Assembly: GCA_021769965.1 (NCBI GenBank)
Contig: JAETRU010000011.1
Location: forward strand, 45,340 to 109,339
Direction of reading: 5' to 3'
DNA length: 64,000 bases
Origin: Eubacterium sp.
GTDB lineage: Bacteria > Bacillota > Clostridia > Peptostreptococcales > Anaerovoracaceae
The first letter of the stretch is position 1. Every line of letters starts with the position of its first letter. Under the pieces are notes generated by a model. The model saw nothing but the letters and a program-made list of their open reading frames with translations. It had not been told where the DNA came from and made no database searches. Positions 57,395 through 64,000 of the stretch are shown here, in pieces. Both the position numbers and the translations under genes were made by a program.

Positions 57395-58354
57395 TTATCT
57401 AAAATCGCAGGCCGCTTTCAGTCCATAAGCGGGCTCTGCCTGTGCTGCGCCGCGAACAATAGCCTTTTCAATCTGTTCTGCAGCCAGCACAGCCAGCGCG
57501 TCAAAGTTCACATCGACTTCTCCGCTGGCCATGACAAAAATCGTGTCGCCGTCAGCCGTTGAATGCACCGGTCTGATCGCTCTGGCATAGCCGTCGTGAG
57601 CGATAGAAGCCAGTTTGGTACACTGGGCTTTTGTCAGTTTTCCGTTGGTCACAATACAGCTGATGGTTGTATTCCCCTTGAAAAGGTCAAACTGTCTTGC
57701 GATATCATCTTTGACTGCCTCCGAGGTGGATACCAGCGTCGTTCCATCAGGAGAAAGCATCCCGGCAATCTGCCTGCCGTCTGCGAAGATATCCCCCAAA
57801 GCGTTGACCGCGGAAATCGCGCCGATCTGTAGGTCTCCGATCTGCACTGCAGATGCGCCCTGTCCGCTTTTCATCATAGTCTGCGGTCCTCTGTATTTTC
57901 CTACAGAAGCCCCGGTTCCCGCGCCGTGGTTTCCTTCTTCGAAAATACCGGCAAAGGCTTTTTCACAAGCTGCTGCGCCCATGGCTTTGTCAGGTCTGAC
58001 CTTTCCGTCACCGACCACCAGATCAAAGAGTGACGCGCCGCAGACGATGGGCACAATGCCTGCGCCCGCATCAAAGCCGATGCCCTTTTCCTCCAGAAAG
58101 TCCATGACGCCGCAGGCAGCTTCCAGCCCGTAGGCGCTGCCGCCGGAAAGAACCACCGCATTAATTTCCTGCACCATGTTTTCCGGTTTCAAGAGGTCAG
58201 TTTCTCTGGTCGCAGGACCTCCGCCCCGCACATCGACGCCCGCGCAGGCGCCTTTCTCGCTGAGAATCACCGTAACACCTGTTGCCGCTTCTGCATTTTC
58301 GACAGAGCCGATTTTAAAGTCCTTTATTTCTGTAATGTTGATTTCTTTCATCAT
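57395..58354 (-). CDS. P1-family (DmpA/L-aminopeptidase-like) peptidase
   Basis: The 319-residue Ntn-type hydrolase is normally made as a precursor that cuts itself. DFKIGSVENAEAATGVTVIL, AVVLSGGSAYGLEAACGVMDFLEEKGIGFDAGAGIVPIVCGASLFDL and the nucleophile region NTTISCIVTNGKL (228-240, Thr229/Thr230 the likely autoprocessing residue) are seen, followed by DGDTIFVMASGEVD. It cleaves small peptides or amides. Its place after an OPT peptide transporter fits peptide use (inference). Confidence 0.9.
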   Translation of the reverse strand: MMKEINITEIKDFKIGSVENAEAATGVTVILSEKGACAGVDVRGGGPATRETDLLKPENMVQEINAVVLSGGSAYGLEAACGVMDFLEEKGIGFDAGAGIVPIVCGASLFDLVVGDGKVRPDKAMGAAACEKAFAGIFEEGNHGAGTGASVGKYRGPQTMMKSGQGASAVQIGDLQIGAISAVNALGDIFADGRQIAGMLSPDGTTLVSTSEAVKDDIARQFDLFKGNTTISCIVTNGKLTKAQCTKLASIAHDGYARAIRPVHSTADGDTIFVMASGEVDVNFDALAVLAAEQIEKAIVRGAAQAEPAYGLKAACDFR

Positions 58355-58376
58355 ATCTATTCCCTCGTAAATCCTG

Positions 58377-59984
58377 TTACTGTAAAGCCTGTACGGCTGT
58401 GATCAGTGCAATGATTACGCCGACCACGGCTTCGCCGCCTAAAAGACCGGATGCAATGATCTGTCCCGTTGCGTTTTTTTCAACAGCAGGAAACCATTTG
58501 TCGACGATAAAGCGAAGCGCGCCGCCGATAAAGGCTGTAGCAGACATATAAAATGGCAGATATACCCCAAGTCCCAGGGTCATGACCGGGAAGTTGACGC
58601 AGTAGAGTACCACTGCGATCACCAGGCCGATAGCAAACGCCGGCATATTAGAAATGCCGCCTACCATAGCTGCAACCGTGTTTGCCTGCGCCGCAGTAAA
58701 CATCTGTCCATCTGTAAACGCGGACGGGCCGTAGGCTTTGACAATGGTAACCAGAACGAATACGGATACCACCGCGCCGATAACGCCGCCTATGGCTTCT
58801 GCGATCCATTGATCCTTTGCATTGGTTTTCAGCATATGTCCTTCTTTAAAGTCATTCATGACATCGCCTACAAGACCGCAGGCAACTGCCACGATCGCCG
58901 CGATAAAGAAACCTTCGGTCTGCCCTACTGCAGTCAGTGCTTTTGCTGCCAGCAAAACGATGATTCCGAAAATCTCCATCGGGTTGATGCCGGACTGCCC
59001 TACACACTGTGCGGACATTGCAGTTGCCAGCCATACACCCAGAATCGTAATCACGGAAGCGATCACGCTCATCCTGCATACCAGTGTAAACACGGCTGCA
59101 AGTAATATCATCATAAAAGGCGCCCATCTCATCGGAACGATGGAATCTCCTGCGCTGTCCTTACTGAACATACCGCCGAAAATTTCTTTCGCCTTTGGTA
59201 AAATCCCTTTTACTAAAATCCCTACGCCGGTGCCGACCATAAGACCGATACCCAGTGCCTGCTTCACGCCGCCGGCTTCTTCTAAAGTCCAAATACCCAG
59301 GCTCTGTCCGCCGATGAGAATCCCTGCATCTCCGACCAGCGCGCCCAGGAACCACACGCCGATTGCAACCGGTCCTACAATATAACCGATGGATACCAGC
59401 ATCGGGGACAGCCAAATCCCGCCGGCTGAACCGAAGCTGAGCATTTTCTGGCTCATCAGCGTTGCAGGAATCTTTCCGAACCAGTCTCTGATCACTGTAA
59501 AGACCGCTGCGATGCCCATAGAAGCAAAGAGTGTGCCGGCTTTCCTGCCGCCTTCATCTCCCACCTGCAGGGTTTCCGCCGCTGCTTGTCCCATTGCGTA
59601 AGGTAATTCTTTGGTTTCAACAAAATATTTTCGAATGAGGGCTGTAAAAATCAGTCCTAAAGCCACGCCGCCCAGTGCGATGACCATAAGCTGCATCGTA
59701 CTGATTTCTGCCTGCGGATTGAGGATCCAGATACCGGGGATGGTAAAAGCAAGTCCCCCTGCAACCATTGCCCCTGCGGACATTGCCGTATGGGCTACAT
59801 TGATCTCATTGAGATTGGTGTTTCCCAGGGCTTTCAATGCCAACATCGAAAATAGCGCCACGAACATAATCGGCCATGGCAGCGAGCTTAGTTTCAGCGC
59901 AACATACATGGAACTGCAAGTAATGATTACAGAACCGATGACGCCGATCACCATGCTGCGAATCGTAAGTTGTTTACCGTTCAT
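58377..59984 (-). CDS. OPT-family oligopeptide transporter
   Basis: The 535-residue membrane protein has many hydrophobic segments. Family marks: MNGKQLTIRSMVIGVIGSVIITCSSMYVALKLSSLPWPIMF, IAHTAMSAGAMVAGGLAFTIPGIW-like (NVAHTAMSAGAMVAGGLAF), KELPYAMGQAAAETLQVGDEGG and VGYIVGPVAIGVWFLGALVGD-like. OPT carriers import oligopeptides or metal chelates. It is shorter than many bacterial OPT proteins. First gene of OPT-peptidase-MATE, with promoter at 60101-60072. Confidence 0.92.
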   Translation of the reverse strand: MNGKQLTIRSMVIGVIGSVIITCSSMYVALKLSSLPWPIMFVALFSMLALKALGNTNLNEINVAHTAMSAGAMVAGGLAFTIPGIWILNPQAEISTMQLMVIALGGVALGLIFTALIRKYFVETKELPYAMGQAAAETLQVGDEGGRKAGTLFASMGIAAVFTVIRDWFGKIPATLMSQKMLSFGSAGGIWLSPMLVSIGYIVGPVAIGVWFLGALVGDAGILIGGQSLGIWTLEEAGGVKQALGIGLMVGTGVGILVKGILPKAKEIFGGMFSKDSAGDSIVPMRWAPFMMILLAAVFTLVCRMSVIASVITILGVWLATAMSAQCVGQSGINPMEIFGIIVLLAAKALTAVGQTEGFFIAAIVAVACGLVGDVMNDFKEGHMLKTNAKDQWIAEAIGGVIGAVVSVFVLVTIVKAYGPSAFTDGQMFTAAQANTVAAMVGGISNMPAFAIGLVIAVVLYCVNFPVMTLGLGVYLPFYMSATAFIGGALRFIVDKWFPAVEKNATGQIIASGLLGGEAVVGVIIALITAVQALQ

Positions 59985-60071
59985 AGTGTTCTCCTATTAA
60001 ATTTTAAATTCGCGAAAAGTCCCGCGTCCGTCCGGACTGCGTGCCTTCCCAGATATAAATGTACAAGATTG

Positions 60072-60101
60072 ATTATATCAGTTTATAAGAAGAACTGTCA
60101 A
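60072..60101 (-). promoter_or_regulatory. Promoter of the OPT operon
   Basis: On the minus strand TTGACA (60101-60096), 18 nt, TATAAT (60077-60072). The leader of about 80 nt holds a GC-rich GTCCGGACGGAC segment that may form a short hairpin. Confidence 0.8.
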
Positions 60102-60255
60102 TGAAAATCACTTCTTTACCACGGCAAACCCATAAACACGCAGTCCATTCACTGTCCAATATACCGGGTTCTCCTGCAGCCGGGCTATATCCAGTATTAC
60201 GGGAATTGGATCTTATCCACACAGTATTCGAGCGTTTGCTGCGGGTATTGGGATC
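60102..60255. other. Gene-free spacer before the surface-protein terminator
   Basis: I see no gene, repeat or clear regulatory site here. One open frame on the plus strand crosses it but also runs through the terminator and lacks an RBS. Confidence 0.5.
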
Positions 60256-60299
60256 AAATAAAGGCGGCGGGCAAATGCTTTTGGCATTTACCCGCCGCC
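60256..60299 (-). terminator. Terminator of the surface-protein gene
   Basis: Arms 60263-60277 and 60285-60299 (GGCGGCGGGCAAATG / CATTTACCCGCCGCC) pair with one mismatch; on the minus strand CTTTATTTG follows. Confidence 0.85.
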
Positions 60300-60316
60300 A
60301 TCATAGCTTAGCTGTT

Positions 60317-63300
60317 TTATTCTGCTCTTCTTCTCCGCTTTCTGTAAGCGACTGATGCAGAAACTGCTCCTATGCAGGAGAGTCCCATAAGTATCAGCCA
60401 CAGCGTTGGATCAGAATCATCACCTGTCTTCGGATCATCAGGATCTGTACCCGGCGCTGGTGCCAGCGGTACATCCGGATCATCGATCACAGGTCCAGGG
60501 CCCAGAGGCACATTCGGATCGTCGATCGTCGGATCATCTGGTCCCGGCCCCAGAGGCACGTTCGGATCATCAATGGTCGGATCATCATCATTGGTAACGA
60601 TGAAATTATTTCCGCTGCCCGAAACTGATGATGTAAATCCTTCTGGCACATTAACTTCTCTAACCATCCAAGTAGAGCCAGCCGGCAGGGTAGACCATGT
60701 ATATCTCCATCCGTTGGCCGCGCTGAGGGTCTGTGTTTCGTAATGCTGACCGTCTCTTAAAAGCTCGATCTGCACCGAATCCGCAGCCGTGCCGCCGTCA
60801 TCGATCTTCCATACCTTTTGAACAGATACAGTCGTGTAAACCGGCGGAATATACGGCTCATTTACAGTGTAGGATACGGTCGGCTTATTGAACTTCTCCG
60901 GCATACCCTTGTCCCCATTACTGTCAACAGGATACAGGATCGCTTCATTGTTGGTATATAAGCCTGTTTTATTCTGACTGCCATCAGCGTCATACTCTCC
61001 GTAGGTTCCCGGCTCTTCCTTTGGATTTGTCAGTTTCACTGTATATGTCAGCTGAACAGGCGCGAAATTGCTGACCGGAACGTTGATCTCCCAGTCAAAG
61101 TATTCATCAGCATTGGTTTTGCTTTCCGGATGATAAGTTACTATGTAAGGGTATACACCGTCCGCATCAGCTTTACCAAAGGTAAATACGTTTTCCTTGC
61201 CATCAGCTTTTACAGCCTGGTATTCTGTGTCGCCGACCTTCAAAACCATATTTTCCGGATTGACAAAATCAAAGTTGTAGTCATCTGTTTTTCCGATCTT
61301 GTCCGTGACCTTGCTTCCCGCATCGACCAGATAGAGAATCTCTTTTTCAATAGCACTGAAATCCACAGTTTTTCCACCTGCCAAATAATTCATGAAAGAT
61401 GGTCCCCACAGGAAATCATAAGTAGTTTCTTTTTCTACTGCAAAGCAATGATATCCTGCCTCTTTCGCAGCGTTATAAACCTCATAGGACTTATATAATG
61501 CACGATCCACGCTAGTTGTGTATTCACTTAACTGCATGTTCTCAACACTAACGGAATTATCTTCGTTCAACTCATTCTTCTTATCATATAAGACAGGAGT
61601 GATTGTCTCGTTCTTTAAAGATTCTCTAATAGTTGCAATCCATTTCCCCCAATCTTCAGGAGCATTATGATTACCATACTTAAAACTCCAGCTATATGTA
61701 TCCGTAGAGTAATATGGACACCCATCATTCATCCAATAATAAGGAACAATTTTTGCGTCTTCGTCAAACATATAGGTGATGCCGTCGCTGACCGTGATCA
61801 GATACTTTCTGTTTGCTGCAGTATCCTCATCTTCATCCAGCATAGCTTTTCCTGCCAGCAGTCCTGCATGAAGATTGGTTCCACTGCTGATCTCTGTTTT
61901 AATAGCCTCTTCTATTTTAGCATATCCTGTTTCAAGATCAGTCAGTTCGCAAACTCTGTTAGCCACTTTGTTAAAAATGACTACGCCTACATTTACTTTG
62001 GCATCTTTGCTCTTTGCCTCTTTTTGCAAAGCAGCAAGCATATTCAGAACGTCATTTTCTACAGCATCACTTGTAGATTTGTCCAATACAAAGACTACGT
62101 CCATACTTTTAGCTTCTTCAGCCGAAGGCAGGGACAGTGTTACCCTAGACTGTAAGCTTGCGTCCAGATTAGTCGCAGTCTTTGATTTGGAAACTTCCCA
62201 CTGATCGGAATCACCTTCAATCGGAACGATTGAATCGTGAGCTGCCTTTAAAGCAAGCGTTCCTGTCGCGTTCTCTATCGGTGTATAAGTCTTGTAATAA
62301 GGTTCTCCCTCTTCTTTATGATATCCGGAAACTTTTCCATCTTCATCATAATCAAAAACTATCGTTTCTTTAGCTTTGCTCCATCGAGGAGTTCCAGCTT
62401 TCTCCTCATATCCATCGTAATACCATCCGGTGATCGGATAGCCGTCAGATGCCAGTCGAAGCTTGCCACCCATCTTAGTGGCAACAGGTAAATTCAATGC
62501 ACCTTCTGTTCCTGACTGGTAAACATCATCGCCCATGGTTTTCGCTGTATTGTTATACAGTATGGTCCCATTTGCTACCGTAGTTGTAACCGCACCTTCA
62601 ACGGCAATACCACCTCCATTAGACCCTGAAGAGTTGCCGCTGATCGCCACACCTTTAGCAATAAACAGAACTTCGTCTTCCAGATGGTTATCCTTAGCAT
62701 TGACATTTTTGATATAGATACCGCCGCCAAGTCTTCCTGCGTTATTCTCCACTACCTTGCCGCCATTCAAAGTGACACCATGCCAGTTGGTACTGAAAAT
62801 ACCGCCGCCATTTTGTTTTGTAATATTTGACGAAATCTCTCCACCGTTCATAGTAAAGCGGGAGCCATTACCTACCAGATACACGCCTCCGCCGCCATAA
62901 TTGGATAAAGTGGTAGTCGTACTATTACCAGTTATAGATCCACTCTCCATGATAAACTGTGCAGTGCTGCCATAGTTAACAAAATGCGATGCGCCCATGC
63001 CCAGTCCACCGCCAACAGTAGCTGTATTTCCGGTAATAGCGGTATCTGCCATGGTGCACCGGCTTTCTCCCACATCTTGAGTAGTCTGGTAAATTCCACC
63101 TCCACTGTTGGACGCAGTATTATTCTTCAAAACACAATTTTGAAGTTCTACAATTCCCCTGCCCTGATATATGGCTCCGCCGTTAGTGGCTTTGTTCCCA
63201 CTTACAGTGAGATACTGCAGTTGAATCGTTTCTGAACCCTCTGCAGAGATATACAAGCCGCCTCCATTCGTACTTTCGCCGCCGGTAATCGTTCCATTTT

Positions 63301-63826
63301 TCAATGTCACGCCAGCCACAGTAATTCTGACGACACTGCCGCTGCCCGTTCCTGTCAGGGTCTTATCGTTCAAATCAACTGTGACTGTCTTTGACAGAAC
63401 AATGTTTTCGTTTACATCCTGCAGCAATGTGATGATGTCTCCCGCATTCGCATGTTCTAATGCTTCCGCTAAAGTTTCATACTTCATTTCTCCGATCTTA
63501 CAAACAAAATTGTCTGCGCCCGGAATTTCTTCCGAAGGATTTTTGGTTGTTTCACCGGTATCCCCGCTTCCATCGTCAGCCTGAGGAGCAGGCTGATCCG
63601 CAGGCAGGGCATTATCTGCTCCTTCTATCGCACCAGCAGATCCGTTTCCATCTTCTGTAACTGGAACTTCTGTATCAGCAGGTTGATTCTCTGTATGCTG
63701 AACAATATCCTGCCCATTGTCAGCATCTGCTATATCTTCTGCAAAGGATGACATCGGTCCCAGAGTGAAGATCAACGCTGCCGCCAGAAACAGAGACAGA
63801 AATTTCATCTTTCCTCGTTTCTTCAT
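60317..63826 (-). CDS. Large sortase-anchored surface protein with beta-helix, VWA and Cna-B-like regions
   Basis: The protein has 1169 residues. In order: signal peptide (FLSLFLAAALIFTLGPMSSFA), an acidic Ala/Asp/Gln linker (about 35-105), a parallel-beta-helix region (about 130-470) with repeated NGGG-type turns (TNGGGLYI, NSGGGIYQT, NYGGGGVYL, NGGGIFST, LGGGIYIK), a von Willebrand A domain (about 600-840; MIDAS start VFVLDKSTS and later VSDGITYMF), a beta-sandwich region, a Cna-B-like domain (VSVQKVWKIDDGGTAADSVQIELLRDG, then WSTLPAGSTWMVREV), Pro/Asp repeats, and DPKTG, hydrophobic segment and basic tail. The start is fixed by GGAGGT. Adhesion is the likely role. Confidence 0.9.
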   Translation of the reverse strand: MKKRGKMKFLSLFLAAALIFTLGPMSSFAEDIADADNGQDIVQHTENQPADTEVPVTEDGNGSAGAIEGADNALPADQPAPQADDGSGDTGETTKNPSEEIPGADNFVCKIGEMKYETLAEALEHANAGDIITLLQDVNENIVLSKTVTVDLNDKTLTGTGSGSVVRITVAGVTLKNGTITGGESTNGGGLYISAEGSETIQLQYLTVSGNKATNGGAIYQGRGIVELQNCVLKNNTASNSGGGIYQTTQDVGESRCTMADTAITGNTATVGGGLGMGASHFVNYGSTAQFIMESGSITGNSTTTTLSNYGGGGVYLVGNGSRFTMNGGEISSNITKQNGGGIFSTNWHGVTLNGGKVVENNAGRLGGGIYIKNVNAKDNHLEDEVLFIAKGVAISGNSSGSNGGGIAVEGAVTTTVANGTILYNNTAKTMGDDVYQSGTEGALNLPVATKMGGKLRLASDGYPITGWYYDGYEEKAGTPRWSKAKETIVFDYDEDGKVSGYHKEEGEPYYKTYTPIENATGTLALKAAHDSIVPIEGDSDQWEVSKSKTATNLDASLQSRVTLSLPSAEEAKSMDVVFVLDKSTSDAVENDVLNMLAALQKEAKSKDAKVNVGVVIFNKVANRVCELTDLETGYAKIEEAIKTEISSGTNLHAGLLAGKAMLDEDEDTAANRKYLITVSDGITYMFDEDAKIVPYYWMNDGCPYYSTDTYSWSFKYGNHNAPEDWGKWIATIRESLKNETITPVLYDKKNELNEDNSVSVENMQLSEYTTSVDRALYKSYEVYNAAKEAGYHCFAVEKETTYDFLWGPSFMNYLAGGKTVDFSAIEKEILYLVDAGSKVTDKIGKTDDYNFDFVNPENMVLKVGDTEYQAVKADGKENVFTFGKADADGVYPYIVTYHPESKTNADEYFDWEINVPVSNFAPVQLTYTVKLTNPKEEPGTYGEYDADGSQNKTGLYTNNEAILYPVDSNGDKGMPEKFNKPTVSYTVNEPYIPPVYTTVSVQKVWKIDDGGTAADSVQIELLRDGQHYETQTLSAANGWRYTWSTLPAGSTWMVREVNVPEGFTSSVSGSGNNFIVTNDDDPTIDDPNVPLGPGPDDPTIDDPNVPLGPGPVIDDPDVPLAPAPGTDPDDPKTGDDSDPTLWLILMGLSCIGAVSASVAYRKRRRRAE
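60462..60594. repeat. Tandem repeat encoding DDPxIDDPNVPLGPGP units
   Basis: About three imperfect units inside the surface-protein gene, encoding Pro/Asp/Gly-rich stalk just before the sorting signal. Two neighbouring units are nearly identical at the protein level. Confidence 0.8.
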
Positions 63827-64000
63827 TTTTACCTCCAATCATTAAATCTTTTGAAATAGTTCTTCTTCAGCAGTTATCTGCTGCGAGATAAAAAAGTCGA
63901 ATTCAGCTGTGCAGTTTCAATCGCCGTCTCATTCCACTGTCTTACATCAAATTTGAGATAAATCGTTTTATCCTGATAAGTGACCTATAAATCAGACTTT
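63827..64000 (-). other. Leader region of the surface-protein gene
   Basis: No gene is seen. The leader contains two overlapping, mutually exclusive small hairpins, CAGCAG-ttat-CTGCTG (63868-63883) and TTATCT-gctgcg-AGATAA (63874-63891), next to an A/T run. I could not fix a promoter before the window ends. Confidence 0.4.

Noticed and set aside
60101..60355. 84-residue plus-strand frame across the OPT/surface-protein spacer
   Set aside because: It runs through a strong terminator and antisense to the surface protein, has no RBS, and its product is not protein-like.

Overview
The window looks like chromosome from a spore-forming, anaerobic, Gram-positive Bacillota of class Clostridia. The signs are a spoVAC-spoVAD-spoVAEb operon, the Firmicutes arrangement ylxM-ffh-rpsP-khpA-rimM-trmD, DivIVA/SepF/YggT, an LCP/teichoic-type glycopolymer cluster, a sortase-type surface protein, and several iron-sulphur aldo/keto reductases. 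Base composition is near 50-55% GC in sampled lines, with a clearly AT-richer patch at about 36.7-39.4 kb. A position near the peptide- and amino-acid-fermenting Family XIII/Anaerovoracaceae is possible but is only a guess. I saw no rRNA, tRNA, CRISPR array or intact insertion sequence.

Layout. 0-2.5 kb: the end of a membrane-anchored acidic protein, an HTH regulator fused to a superoxide-reductase-like domain, a GNAT acetyltransferase, and a 228-bp MITE-like element. 2.6-7 kb: a LysR regulator divergent from a redox operon (small helical protein, two 4Fe-4S aldo/keto reductases, a carboxymuconolactone-decarboxylase/cupin fusion). 7-10.1 kb: an XRE regulator with a small Cys-containing ORF, tsf-rpsB, and a single-domain LytTR protein. 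10.1-13 kb: yicC-gmk-rpoZ, followed by a repeat-rich spacer holding REP-like units and a 389-bp foldback element. 13-19.5 kb: rqcH, a hydantoinase/oxoprolinase, a small alarmone synthetase, a lipase-like hydrolase, a 35-residue zinc-ribbon micro-protein and a flavin reductase. 19.5-28 kb: one long leftward superoperon running ylxM, ffh, rpsP, khpA, rimM, trmD, a membrane-fusion-like protein, yggS, sepF, yggT, divIVA, lspA, rluD. Its promoter carries two identical-architecture 22-bp palindromes.

28-39.5 kb: a secreted transglutaminase-like protein, an ATP-grasp protein with a duplicated N-terminal domain, sppA, a GntR(YtrA-type)-ABC operon with a visible operator, a BaiN-like flavoprotein, and an AT-rich pair (ATP-grasp plus CapA-like phosphoesterase). 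39.6-47.5 kb: a leftward cluster for a teichoic-acid-like surface glycopolymer (CDP-glycerol-transferase-like, ATP-grasp, nucleotidyltransferase, ABC permease and ATPase, LCP transferase) that runs into thrS and a DUF2007 protein. 47.7-50.9 kb: a lipoprotein, two paralogous HTH proteins and a small membrane protein opposite a transmembrane Ser/Thr kinase. 50.9-53.6 kb: spoVA genes and maf. 53.6-60 kb: two MATE exporters, an SPL-like radical SAM protein, a P1-family aminopeptidase and an OPT peptide transporter. 60.3-63.8 kb: a large surface protein with beta-helix, VWA and Cna-B-like regions.

The most unusual themes are three divergent sugar-transfer-associated ATP-grasp proteins around one glycopolymer cluster, the kinase/paired-HTH locus, the twin palindromes at the SRP superoperon promoter, and two non-autonomous repeat elements. 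Promoters, operators and hairpins were located by eye, so functional statements about them are inference.
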